From Planotetraspora phitsanulokensis (GTDB lineage: Bacteria; Actinomycetota; Actinomycetes; Streptosporangiales; Streptosporangiaceae), in NCBI RefSeq assembly GCF_016863295.1, contig NZ_BOOP01000004.1, positions 310,001 through 374,000 on the forward strand: a stretch of DNA of 64,000 nucleotides. The letters run 5' to 3'. Below are positions 25,262 to 32,970 of this stretch, in pieces (positions within the stretch are counted from its first letter, which is position 1; each line of letters opens with the position of its first letter). Under the pieces are notes generated by a model. The model searched no databases, was not told the origin of the DNA, and was given only the letters and a program-made list of their open reading frames with translations. Made by a program: the position numbers and the translations under genes.

Positions 25262-26161
25262 TCAGCGCACGGAGCAGACGGCGGATCCGATCACGGACGT
25301 CACGGCCTCCGGGTGCGAGATCAGCGTCAGATGGGAGCCGCCCTGGAACTCGGTGACCTTCGAGCCGGCCCGTCGGGCCATGGCCCGTTCCGAGGACGGG
25401 GTGATGATCCGGTCGCCGGTGCTGATGAAGTACCAGGACGGGATCGTCTTCCACGCCGCGGCCTTCGACGGCGTCGTGAACGCGCTCGTCGAGGCCGCCC
25501 GCTGGGTGGCCCACAGGCGTACGGCGGTGCGCCGGGGCAGGTCCGAGGCGAACGACCGGACGAAGACCCTCCTCTTGAGGTAGAGGTCGGCGGCCCCCGC
25601 GGGCGCTCCGGGATAGGGCACCTTGTCGTAAAGGGTGGCCGGGTCCTTGTTGAGGTCGGAGTCGGAGCCGCTGAGCTGACCGTTCGTCTCGCCGACGTCG
25701 GGGGCCGCGGCGTCGACGTACACCAGGGCCTTGACGTTCGGCACGGCCGCCGCGGCGTTCGTGATCACCGAGCCTCCGTAGGAGTGCCCGACGAGCACGA
25801 TCGGTCCGGAGACGGTCTTCAGGAAGTCGGCGACGGTCTCGGCGTCCGAATCGAGGTTCCGGAGCGGATTGGCCACGGCCCGCGCGGTGTAGCCCGCCCG
25901 CTGCAGAGATCTCACCTCGCCGTTCCAGCTGGAGGCGTCGGCCCACGCGCCGTGGACCAGGACCACCGTGGGCTTCACCGGTCCGGGCGACGGGCAGCCC
26001 GGGAGTGGGACCGGTGCCGTCGCCGTGCCGCCCGTCTGGGCGCCTGCCGCCGGTGCCCCCGCCGATGTGGCGGCCACGACGAGCGCCACCAGTGGCACGG
26101 CCCTCCTGAGCCGTCGTGACGTTCGCGTGGAACCCGTAACCCGCTCTGGTTCGAGATTCAC
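25262..26161 (-). CDS. Secreted alpha/beta hydrolase
   Basis: 299 residues, GTG start with RBS GGGGAGAAGA. An N-terminal signal peptide (RRLRRAVPLVALVVAATSAG, residues about 17-36) precedes the fold. Oxyanion motif VLVHGAWADASSW near residue 67 and nucleophile elbow VGHSYGG (Ser about 124) are clear; the catalytic His is in GGSHLTLISHPEAV near the end. Resembles the EstC/salicylate-esterase-like branch of hydrolases that often appear with XRE regulators. Substrate unknown. Confidence 0.85.
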   Translation of the reverse strand: MNLEPERVTGSTRTSRRLRRAVPLVALVVAATSAGAPAAGAQTGGTATAPVPLPGCPSPGPVKPTVVLVHGAWADASSWNGEVRSLQRAGYTARAVANPLRNLDSDAETVADFLKTVSGPIVLVGHSYGGSVITNAAAAVPNVKALVYVDAAAPDVGETNGQLSGSDSDLNKDPATLYDKVPYPGAPAGAADLYLKRRVFVRSFASDLPRRTAVRLWATQRAASTSAFTTPSKAAAWKTIPSWYFISTGDRIITPSSERAMARRAGSKVTEFQGGSHLTLISHPEAVTSVIGSAVCSVR

Positions 26162-26246
26162 TCTTCTCCCCTTCCGTTTCCGACGTCTGATCGGTCTGTG
26201 GGGAAGCCGGCGGGGGAATCGTGATCCGCGCGCTCGCGGCGCGGGG

Positions 26247-26828
26247 TCAGAGGATGTTCTTGACCACCCAGTCGTGCAGGGCGCGGGCGGAGTCGGCGAC
26301 GGACTCGCGCCAGGTCTTCACGGCGCCCTCCCCCGCGTCGTCGCTGACATGCTTGACCAGGCGGACGGGCACGCCCGCCTCGTGGGCCACGGAGGCCAGG
26401 GCGTATCCCTCCATGTCGACCAGATCGGCGCGGGCGGCGAGCGCGTCCCGCGCAGTGTCGTCGGCGATGAAGGAGTCGCCTGTCGCGAGGACGGGCCCCT
26501 CGGCGGACAGGGTCAGGGGGGCTCCGTAGGTCTCGCCGGTGAGGCTGCGCAGGACGTCCGTGTCGAGGTCGTGCTGGAACACCGTGCTCACCTCGTGGAT
26601 GCCCGTCCAGCCGGGACGGAGCGCTCCGGCGGTCCCCAGATTGATCACGGCGGACGGGAGGGGGCCTCTGGCGAGCACCCCGGCCAGCGCGGACGCCGCA
26701 TTGACCTTCCCTATGCCCGTGAGCAGCACCGGGAGGCCGCCGTCCAGGAACTGCGCCTCATGCTGGACGGCGAGGACGAGCAGGGGCCGGTCAGGGGTGA
26801 TTGTTCCGCTGAGTTCCATACGGGACAC
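26247..26828 (-). CDS. Nucleosidase of the purine/uridine phosphorylase family (MTA/SAH nucleosidase-like)
   Basis: 193 residues. Phosphorylase-family features: LTGIGKVNAASALAGVL with INLGTAGAL (about residues 36-70), LVDMEGYALASVA (about 136-148, with the ribose-binding Met-Glu pair) and VKHVSDDAGE (catalytic Asp). Shorter than E. coli MtnN (232). It would cleave the glycosidic bond of methylthioadenosine, adenosylhomocysteine or a related nucleoside. GTG start; an ATG three codons later is an alternative. Confidence 0.8.
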   Translation of the reverse strand: MSRMELSGTITPDRPLLVLAVQHEAQFLDGGLPVLLTGIGKVNAASALAGVLARGPLPSAVINLGTAGALRPGWTGIHEVSTVFQHDLDTDVLRSLTGETYGAPLTLSAEGPVLATGDSFIADDTARDALAARADLVDMEGYALASVAHEAGVPVRLVKHVSDDAGEGAVKTWRESVADSARALHDWVVKNIL

Positions 26829-26913
26829 ATTAGAAGGCCCCCGACCCCCGCCCCTCAGGAGGCCGGGAGCCCCTCGGACGCACCGGCCTCGCGCGAGGAC
26901 TCCGGAGAGGCTC

Positions 26914-27276
26914 TCAGCCCCCGATGACCAGGTCCGCGGCGGACACGGACACCTCGATCTCCCGGGTCTCCTCCGTCCCCATGGCCAGGGCGATCTTGCG
27001 GTACCGCGTCGCCTCGTCCGCCCGGCCGCGGCGCTCCAGCGTCCGGGCCAGCGCCTCGTACGCCCAGCCGTTCACCGGGTCGAGTTCGACCAGGCTCCGG
27101 AAGGCGTCCTCCGCGCGGCCCAACTGGGCGCTGTGGAAATACGCGCGGCCCAGCAGCTCGACGACCGCGCGATTGCCCGGCTCCCCCTCGGCGACGGGCG
27201 CGAGGATCCGGCTCGCCTCGGCGTAATCCTTGGCGTCGAAGAACATCTGACCGCGCTGGAACTCCTCGTAGGACAC
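26914..27276 (-). CDS. Tetratricopeptide repeat protein, small
   Basis: 120 residues, GTG with RBS GGAAGGGAAG. Three TPR-like helical hairpins are visible (YEEFQRGQMFFDAKDYAEASRI; RAVVELLGRAYFHSAQLGRAEDAF; GWAYEALARTLERRGRADEATRY). Probably a cytoplasmic protein-interaction scaffold. Function unknown. Confidence 0.8.
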   Translation of the reverse strand: MSYEEFQRGQMFFDAKDYAEASRILAPVAEGEPGNRAVVELLGRAYFHSAQLGRAEDAFRSLVELDPVNGWAYEALARTLERRGRADEATRYRKIALAMGTEETREIEVSVSAADLVIGG

Positions 27277-27294
27277 CGCTTCCCTTCCTCTCTG

Positions 27295-27328
27295 GCGGGC
27301 CGCCGCCGCACTCGTACGGCGGGCCCGC
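27295..27328. repeat. Hairpin in the TPR gene leader
   Basis: GCGGGCCGCCG (27295-27305) pairs with CGGCGGGCCCGC (27317-27328) with one bulged C, 19 bases upstream of the TPR start. The rest of the 27277-27605 gap holds only the doubtful small ORF listed separately. Confidence 0.35.
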
Positions 27329-27333
27329 TCCCC

Positions 27334-27480
27334 TCAACCGGCCGGGCCGTCCGCGTCTTCCCGGCCGGAATCCTCGCGAAGAACGCCGGCCACTTCGGTC
27401 GCGCCGATCTCCGACCGCTGTCCCCGAATGAGCAGAAGTTCGTCATGGTTTCGCACTATTTCGGCAAGCGGGGTTGGCAT
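27334..27480 (-). CDS. Possible small ORF, 48 residues
   Basis: ATG at 27480 with RBS-like GAGGTC; begins MPTPLAEIVRNHDELLLIRG and ends EDADGPAG. Its first 60 bases have lower GC than the surroundings. It lies upstream of, and in line with, the TPR gene. No family is recognised; it may be the remnant of a larger gene or not be translated at all. Confidence 0.3.
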   Translation of the reverse strand: MPTPLAEIVRNHDELLLIRGQRSEIGATEVAGVLREDSGREDADGPAG

Positions 27481-27605
27481 GCACGACCTCGCGGGCAACA
27501 TCGGGCAGGTCGACTCAGACCCGGGCCGGGTCTCCCGGCTCGTCCACTGCCGCACGCCCGGTCCGCCCGGCGGCCGGGGTGCATGACGAATGAGGGACCA
27601 CGGCC

Positions 27606-28376
27606 ATGGCCATTCCCGTCGTACTCATCACCGGCGCACTGACCGGAATCGGCCGCGCGGCCGCCTTCACCTTCGCGGAGAACGGCGCGAAACTCGTCGT
27701 CTCGGGACGGCACGAGGACGCCGGCGAGGCCCTCGTCGCCGAACTGCGTGCACTGGACACGGAGGCGATGTTCGTCCGCGCCGACGTGCGCCACGAAGCG
27801 GACGTCGAAGGCCTGGTGGATCAGGCGGTCGAGCGGTTCGGCCGGCTTGACGTCGCCGTCAACAACGCGGGGACGGAGGGCCGGGTCGCCCCGATCGCCG
27901 AGCAGACCCCGGAGAGCTACGCGGGCACCTTCGACACCAACGTGCTCGGCACGCTGCTGAGCATGAAGCACGAGTTCCGGGTGATGGCGGCCCAGGGAGG
28001 CGGAAGCATCGTCAACCTCACGTCCATCTACGGCGAGATCGGACTGCCCTCGGCCTCGGTCTACGTCGGCAGCAAATACGCCGTCATCGGCCTGACGAAG
28101 GTGGCGGCTCTCGAAGGAGCCGCGTCGGGCATCCGCGTCAACGCCGTCGCCCCGGGATACATCGAGACCGCCATGATGCAGCGGACCACGGGCACCGACG
28201 AGGTGAGGTCGTCGGTGCTGGAGGTCATCCCCCTGCGCCGTTTCGGCCGCCCCGACGAGATCGCGGCCGCCATCGCCCTGGTCGCGTCCGACGCGTGCCC
28301 CTATCTGACCGGACAGGTCATCACGGTGGACGGCGGGCTCACCGCCGGCTGGCCGATCAGGACTGAAGGGATGTAG
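27606..28376 (+). CDS. SDR family oxidoreductase
   Basis: 256 residues. Cofactor motif TGALTGIG (about 10-17), VNNAGTEG, catalytic Ser in VNLTSIYGE and Tyr/Lys in YVGSKYAVIGL near residue 157, and the C-terminal VDGGLTAGWP that is typical of classical SDRs. ATG with a weak upstream GAGGGACC. It stands alone between divergent and convergent neighbours, so the substrate is not indicated. Confidence 0.87.
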   Translation: MAIPVVLITGALTGIGRAAAFTFAENGAKLVVSGRHEDAGEALVAELRALDTEAMFVRADVRHEADVEGLVDQAVERFGRLDVAVNNAGTEGRVAPIAEQTPESYAGTFDTNVLGTLLSMKHEFRVMAAQGGGSIVNLTSIYGEIGLPSASVYVGSKYAVIGLTKVAALEGAASGIRVNAVAPGYIETAMMQRTTGTDEVRSSVLEVIPLRRFGRPDEIAAAIALVASDACPYLTGQVITVDGGLTAGWPIRTEGM

Positions 28377-28402
28377 ACCGCCTCATCGGTGTCCTGGAGG
28401 CC

Positions 28403-29212
28403 CTACCGGCTGAGCGCCGCCCCTTCCTGCTCCTGCCGCGAGTCGCGAAGTTCCGCCCGTAAGGCCCTGAGCTCCGCCATGACGCCCTCGAGGGTGTGCT
28501 GCTCGGCCTGGCGGTCCGCTTCGGCCTCCCTGGCGTGGTCGTCCTCCATCGCCCGCACGACGACGGCGATGAACAGGTTGAGCACGACGAAGGTGCAGAT
28601 CAGGATGAAGACGACGAAGAAGATCCAGGCGGCCGGATGGACGGCCATGACCTCGCGGGCGACGTCCGACCACGCCTCCCCGGTCATCACCTGGAACAGG
28701 GTGAACAACGAGGTGCCCAGGTCGCCGAAGTAGTGCGGGGTGGTGGCCGCGAACAGCTTGGTGGAGATCACCGCGGCGACGTAGAGGACCAGGCTGAGCA
28801 GCACGGCGATCGAGGCCATGCCAGGCACGGCGGCGAGCAGCGCCGAGACGACACGGCGCAGGCTGGGCACCACGGAGATCAGCCGCAGCGCTCTCATGAT
28901 CCGCAGCGCGCGGAGCACCGACAGCTCACCCGAATGCGGCAGCAGAGAGGTCGCGATGATGACGCTGTCGAAGATGTTCCACGGGTCGCGCAGGAACTCC
29001 ATCCGGTAGACGTACACCTTGGCCAGGAGTTCGGCCACGAAGACGTACAGGGCCAGATGGTCGACGACCGTGAGCAGGCCGCCGTGGGCGCTCATCAGGG
29101 CCGGAGACGTCTCCAGCCCCAGCGTCGCCGCGTTGATCAAGATCACCACGGTGATCACGTGCTGGGTTCGCGGGGCTTCCACTACGGTGCGGACGCGGTC
29201 GCGCCAGGCCAC
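28403..29212 (-). CDS. Voltage-gated cation channel of the bacterial NaChBac/NavAb family
   Basis: 269 residues, six helices plus a pore loop; it assembles as a tetramer in the membrane. S4 is LRALRIMRALRLIS with gating arginines at 101, 104, 107 and 110. The pore sequence TLFQVMTGEAWSDV places the filter at residues 177-183 as TGEAWSD, compared with TLESWSM in NavAb: Leu is replaced by Gly, Ser by Ala, and an Asp follows. The extra acidic residue suggests altered sodium/calcium choice. A charged C-terminal coiled coil (about 222-262) is the expected tetramerisation bundle. Confidence 0.88.
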   Translation of the reverse strand: MAWRDRVRTVVEAPRTQHVITVVILINAATLGLETSPALMSAHGGLLTVVDHLALYVFVAELLAKVYVYRMEFLRDPWNIFDSVIIATSLLPHSGELSVLRALRIMRALRLISVVPSLRRVVSALLAAVPGMASIAVLLSLVLYVAAVISTKLFAATTPHYFGDLGTSLFTLFQVMTGEAWSDVAREVMAVHPAAWIFFVVFILICTFVVLNLFIAVVVRAMEDDHAREAEADRQAEQHTLEGVMAELRALRAELRDSRQEQEGAALSR

Positions 29213-29337
29213 GGGGACTCCTGATTCCTGCCCGGGTGCGGATGGTCACGTGTGATCGTAGTGAGTCGCGCGGACTCTTGATCACCGGCCCGGCGGTCCG
29301 TACGGCGAGGCCTCCGTCGCCGTCGCGGACCGCGTGC

Positions 29338-30423
29338 TCATCCCACCCGTCGGTCGTCGATCGCGTCGCGGTCCCACTCGATGCCGAGGCCTGGGGCGGA
29401 CGGCGCCAGGGCCTGCCCGTCCACCACCTCGATCTCCCCGCGGGTGATCGCCCGCAACTGCGGGATGTGCTCCAGATAGCCGCTGTTCGGCACGGCGCAG
29501 CACAGGCTCACGTGCAGCTCCATCAGGAAGTGCGGGCAGACCGGCACGTTGTACGCCTCGGCGAGGTGCGCGACCTTCAGCCAGGGGGTGATCCCGCCGA
29601 TGCGTGCCACATCGACCTGGACGATGCCCGCCGCCCTCCGGTGCAGGTATTCGCGGAACTGCGCCACCGAGTACAGCGACTCGCCGACCGCGACCGGGAT
29701 CGAACTCGCCGCGGCCAGCACCTCGTGCCCCGAGACGTCGTCGCCGGGCAGCGGCTCCTCGAACCAGTACGGGTCGGACGGTTCCAGTAGCCTCGCCCGC
29801 CGTACGGCCTCGGCCGCCGTGAGCGACTGGTTGGCGTCGAGCATCAGGTCGAAGTGGGGCCCCACGGCCGCGCGCACGGCGGCCAGCCGCTCGGCGTCCT
29901 CCACCGGCGACCGGCCGATCTTCAGCTTCGCGCCGCGCCAGCCCGCGGCCTGGCTCGCCTTCGCGCCGGCGATCAGCTCGTCGGTGCCGAGGTGCAGCCA
30001 GCCGCCCTCGGTGTCGTACAGCGGGATGCGGTCCTTCGCACCACCCGCGAGGACCCATAACGGCTGACCCGCGTCGCGGCACCGCCAGTCCCACAGCGCC
30101 GTGTCCACGGCGGCCAGCGCCAGCGACGTGATCGCGCCCACCGTGGTGGCCCGGGTCGCGGCGAACAGGTCGTGCCAGACCGCCTCCACCCTCCGGGGGT
30201 CCGCGCCGAGCAGCCGCGGCAACAGGTAGTCGCGGAGCAGGGCGAGCACGGCCGTGCCGCCGGTGCCGATCGTGTAGGAGTAACCGGTTCCCGCGCCGCC
30301 GTCGTCGGTCCTGATCTCGACGAAGACGGTCTCCTGCTTCAGGAACGACTGGACCGCGTCGGTGCGCACGGTCTCGACCTCAAGGTCGACGAGGTACGCC
30401 TCGACATGACTGATCGTGGGCAA
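29338..30423 (-). CDS. Mandelate racemase/muconate lactonizing enzyme family (acid-sugar dehydratase-like)
   Basis: 361 residues, enolase superfamily. The capping domain (1-120) precedes a barrel with AKLKIG (catalytic Lys near 168), metal ligands in LMLDANQS (Asp near 196), WFEEPLP (Glu near 222) and VGESL (Glu near 248), and the base His in PHFLMELH near 300. These mark the MR subgroup, most of which dehydrate sugar acids. It is divergent from a GntR gene with a perfect palindrome between them, consistent with control by a sugar acid. Confidence 0.87.
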   Translation of the reverse strand: MPTISHVEAYLVDLEVETVRTDAVQSFLKQETVFVEIRTDDGGAGTGYSYTIGTGGTAVLALLRDYLLPRLLGADPRRVEAVWHDLFAATRATTVGAITSLALAAVDTALWDWRCRDAGQPLWVLAGGAKDRIPLYDTEGGWLHLGTDELIAGAKASQAAGWRGAKLKIGRSPVEDAERLAAVRAAVGPHFDLMLDANQSLTAAEAVRRARLLEPSDPYWFEEPLPGDDVSGHEVLAAASSIPVAVGESLYSVAQFREYLHRRAAGIVQVDVARIGGITPWLKVAHLAEAYNVPVCPHFLMELHVSLCCAVPNSGYLEHIPQLRAITRGEIEVVDGQALAPSAPGLGIEWDRDAIDDRRVG

Positions 30424-30561
30424 CGAAGCTCCTCGCTGAGACGTGACCGGCTGGGCGCCGAGCGCGTGGTGACCATGGGGGACGAGCGACTTGATCAGTC
30501 ATTCCGCCGGCCTGACCCCAGTCCTCTCCTGATCACAATCACCCCTTTTGCATCATCGTAG

Positions 30562-30573
30562 ATCCTATAGGAT
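30562..30573. promoter_or_regulatory. GntR (FadR-type) operator
   Basis: ATCCTATAGGAT is a perfect 12-bp palindrome in the AT-rich 196-bp gap between the enolase-superfamily gene and the divergent gntR. Short AT-centred palindromes like this are typical for FadR/VanR-subfamily GntR proteins. Confidence 0.7.
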
Positions 30574-30619
30574 ATTTCCGGCTCTCGCATCCATGGGGCC
30601 ACTGCCGGAAGGGATCCCG

Positions 30620-31288
30620 ATGCCACGCCCAGAACCGATCAGCTTCCGGCGTTCGACGCTGGGCGGGGACGTCTACGAGGCGCTCAAGAGCCTGGTGCTC
30701 GAGCACAGGCTGTCCCCCGGTGACCGGATCAACATCGACGCGCTGGCCCGCGAGTTCGCGGTGTCACCCACTCCGATCCGCGAGGCGCTGGCCCGCCTCG
30801 AGTCGGACGGCCTCGTGCGCAAGCGCCCCCTCGCCGGCTACACGGTCAGCCCGCTGCTGACCAGGGCCGAGTTCGACGCGATGTTCGAGATGCGGTTGCT
30901 GCTGGAGTGCGCCTCCACCCGGTGGGCCGCGGAACGGGCCGACGCCGCGCGCCGGGAGGCCATCTCCGCCGAGGCGGCCACGACGGTCGCGTCCGAGGAG
31001 GACGACCCGGACGGCTGGCACGCCGCGTTCACGGCGCTCGACGCCCGCTTCCACGACCTCGTCGCCGAGGCCTCCGGCAACGATCTGCTCCGTGACGGCA
31101 TCGACCGGCTGCACGCACACCTGCACCTGCACCGGCGCTACTTCCCCTACGCCCAGGCGGGCGCGACCCTCGAGGAGCACCGGCGCATCGCCGCCGCCAT
31201 CCAGGCTGCGGACCCCGACGGCGCCGAGAGCGCCATGCGGGAGCACCTGACCCGGGCGCGGGAGCGCCACTTGCCGGCGTTCGACTAG
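30620..31288 (+). CDS. GntR family (FadR/FCD) transcriptional regulator
   Basis: 222 residues from the ATG at 30620 (RBS GGAAGGG). The wHTH occupies residues 10-75 (GDVYEALKSLVLEHRLSPGDRI, VSPTPIREALARLESDGLV), followed by an FCD helical domain with metal-ligand-like His residues (LDARFHDLVAEASGN; HAHLHLHRRYFPYAQ; LEEHRRI). The stop TAG lies in the CTAG target of the adjacent mobile element. Likely regulates the divergent dehydratase. Confidence 0.88.
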   Translation: MPRPEPISFRRSTLGGDVYEALKSLVLEHRLSPGDRINIDALAREFAVSPTPIREALARLESDGLVRKRPLAGYTVSPLLTRAEFDAMFEMRLLLECASTRWAAERADAARREAISAEAATTVASEEDDPDGWHAAFTALDARFHDLVAEASGNDLLRDGIDRLHAHLHLHRRYFPYAQAGATLEEHRRIAAAIQAADPDGAESAMREHLTRARERHLPAFD

Positions 31289-31782
31289 GGCCTGTTTCAG
31301 AAGTCGGCTAAGGATTGATGTCCGCTGAGGGCTCTGTGCGCTCGGGCGGTGTCAGCAACCCAGATGACCGCATCGCGGGCGATGCGGTCAGGGTCGGTTC
31401 CGATGCTGAGTTGGTGTCGTCTGCGGACGGTATCCCGGTATTCGACCTCGTAGGTACCGTCATCGAGGAGAGATACAGACGCGAACCAGGCGGGGTCATC
31501 TTCGTCGGGTTCGACGATGACGAAGGTGTTATCGGGCGTGGTCAGCTCGGTGATCATCTCGTAGAGGGCGTCCTCCGACGGTTCCACGATGAGCTCGCCG
31601 CCTTCGGTCTCCGCTTTAAGCGGGATGTAGTCGTGTCTCATCGGTTCGTTCGTCCTTCCGACTCTCCCGTTCCCGCCCAAACGGCGACTCCAGGATCCCA
31701 GCCCCGAAGTGGACTGCCATCACAGCAGGGATCATCCAGCGGGAGGAGCCGCAACCTGATCCACTTCTGAAACAGGCCCTAG
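31285..31782. mobile_element. MITE-like element, about 490 bp, with perfect 20-bp inverted ends including CTAG duplication
   Basis: CTAGGGCCTGTTTCAGAAGT (31285-31304) and its exact reverse complement (31763-31782) bound the element. The outer CTAG on each side is the likely 4-bp target duplication, leaving 16-bp terminal repeats starting GGCCTGTTTCAG, of an IS5-like type. No transposase is encoded; the interior carries one small gene on the minus strand. The insertion falls in a CTAG that supplies the TAG stop of both flanking convergent genes. Confidence 0.8.
31297..31641 (-). CDS. Small acidic protein carried by the MITE-like element
   Basis: 114 residues starting MRHDYIPLKAETEGGELIVE; a longer start at 31680 lacks support. 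The TGA stop lies inside the left terminal repeat, so the frame fills the element to its edge. The protein is acidic, mostly beta-like (FVIVEPDEDDPAWFASVSLL), with no membrane segment; its size and charge recall Imm-type immunity proteins but no motif proves this. It does not resemble a transposase. RBS GGAAGG is 12 bases upstream. Confidence 0.6.
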   Translation of the reverse strand: MRHDYIPLKAETEGGELIVEPSEDALYEMITELTTPDNTFVIVEPDEDDPAWFASVSLLDDGTYEVEYRDTVRRRHQLSIGTDPDRIARDAVIWVADTARAHRALSGHQSLADF

Positions 31783-32240
31783 TGCTCAACGTAGGCGGAG
31801 AGATTCGTCAGGGAAGAGGCAAGCCCCGCGGCGTGGTCCTCCGCAGAGATGCCGTCCGGGACGTCCTCGGCAACTATGTCGACGCGCGCCCCCGCTTCGA
31901 CAGCGGTGACCTCCCAGGTCATGGTCATCGTGCCGGTGAAGGCAGGATCATCGGAGACGAAGTCCACCGCCTGCACGACCTGCACGCCGGGGACGATATC
32001 GACGAAGCGAGCCTCGACGACGTCGGAATCCGCGGTCGCCTTGCCGGGCGCACCAAACGCGTCGGAATAGGTCAGCACCAACCGGTACGACCCGCCCGGC
32101 CGGGCATCGAATCGCTCGAACCTACCGGTCATACCATCTGGAGGAAGCCATGCCATGAGCGCCTCGCGATCGACGAGTGCAGCCCAGACGCGATCGGGTG
32201 GCGCAGCGATCACCCGCGACGCTCTGTCCGTACGTGGCAT
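31779..32240 (-). CDS. SRPBCC (AHSA1-type) protein
   Basis: 153 residues. Helix-grip fold with the typical start SRVIAAPPDRVWAALVDREALMAWLPP and the central GGSYRLVLTY and TWEVTAVEAGARVDIV strands. Bacterial members bind hydrophobic ligands or act as polyketide-cyclase-like proteins; the role here is unknown. Its stop codon is in the right-hand CTAG of the mobile element, and the coding region is intact. The 32241-32455 gap upstream shows nothing recognisable. Confidence 0.85.
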   Translation of the reverse strand: MPRTDRASRVIAAPPDRVWAALVDREALMAWLPPDGMTGRFERFDARPGGSYRLVLTYSDAFGAPGKATADSDVVEARFVDIVPGVQVVQAVDFVSDDPAFTGTMTMTWEVTAVEAGARVDIVAEDVPDGISAEDHAAGLASSLTNLSAYVEH

Positions 32241-32455
32241 GGCGCGACCTTACATCAGCCAGGGCTTCGCCGTGCACGGCCGCTGCATGACCATGCACCC
32301 GCCACGCCCTCGAAGGCGCCAGCGTCGAACAGGGCAAACGCCGCCTGACGCGGAACTAGGCCCGGCCGCGGACCGCGTCCATGGGGAGCCGGCACGCCCG
32401 GCCACCGGCCGATGCGGAGGCGGCCGGGACCGCATGTGCGCCGGGGAGACAGGAC

Positions 32456-32641
32456 CTAGACGAGGTCCAGCATCATGAGAACGACGAGGCCGACGAAGTG
32501 GGCCACCACGACGAACACGATGAGGAAGATGAACACGAACTTGGCGGGTCCGTGCTCGAAGTCCTTCCCCTCGCGCAGCGGAGGTCGTCGCGCCTGACGA
32601 TCGGCGATCCGCTCCTCCAGCGACTTCCTTCTCAGCGGCAT
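32456..32641 (-). CDS. Small single-pass membrane protein
   Basis: 61 residues: a basic N-terminal half (LRRKSLEERIADRQARRPP) and one long hydrophobic helix (residues about 34-58, KFVFIFLIVFVVVAHFVGLV). Predicted inner-membrane mini-protein with its basic end inside. It follows the 43-residue gene on the same strand by 73 bases; both point away from the OhrR-like regulator. Confidence 0.6.
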   Translation of the reverse strand: MPLRRKSLEERIADRQARRPPLREGKDFEHGPAKFVFIFLIVFVVVAHFVGLVVLMMLDLV

Positions 32642-32714
32642 GACAGACAGTCCCCTATGGTCGGGTGGAAACTCATCCGGCCGACGGCCCCGCGTCGCGA
32701 AGCCGGCGGCGGTG

Positions 32715-32846
32715 TCAGGAGGCGGTGAATCCGCGCTCTACGGGGGTGCGCACGGGCGAGCCGTGCTCGGCCGATGAGCGGACGCCGGAGTCGTCGAGAC
32801 GCTCCAGGGCTCGGGCGGCGTCGACCAGCACGTTGGAGCGGATCAT
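32715..32846 (-). CDS. Possible 43-residue protein
   Basis: ATG at 32846 with RBS CGGAGAGAG. Starts MIRSNVLVDAARALERLDDS and ends VERGFTAS; an amphipathic helix is followed by a polar tail. No family known. It begins 54 bases from the MarR-type operator, in the position expected for the regulated gene. Confidence 0.45.
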   Translation of the reverse strand: MIRSNVLVDAARALERLDDSGVRSSAEHGSPVRTPVERGFTAS

Positions 32847-32899
32847 GACATCTCTCTCCGGCGACGAGGGGCGGCGCCGGTGACGGACACCGGCGCCAT

Positions 32900-32919
32900 A
32901 TAGTTAGTCCACTAACTAT
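32900..32919. promoter_or_regulatory. MarR/OhrR-type operator
   Basis: ATAGTTAGT-CC-ACTAACTAT, a perfect 20-bp inverted repeat in the AT-rich gap between the mini-protein genes and the marR gene. A degenerate second half-site (CACTAATTGTTATAG) follows at about 32924. Confidence 0.75.
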
Positions 32920-32970
32920 TTGCACACTAATTGTTATAGCATGACAGTCCGCTGCCCACGGAGGTGCCCC

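Noticed and set aside
32241-32455. Possible gene between the SRPBCC and small membrane protein genes
   Set aside because: No frame with RBS, codon bias or recognisable product.
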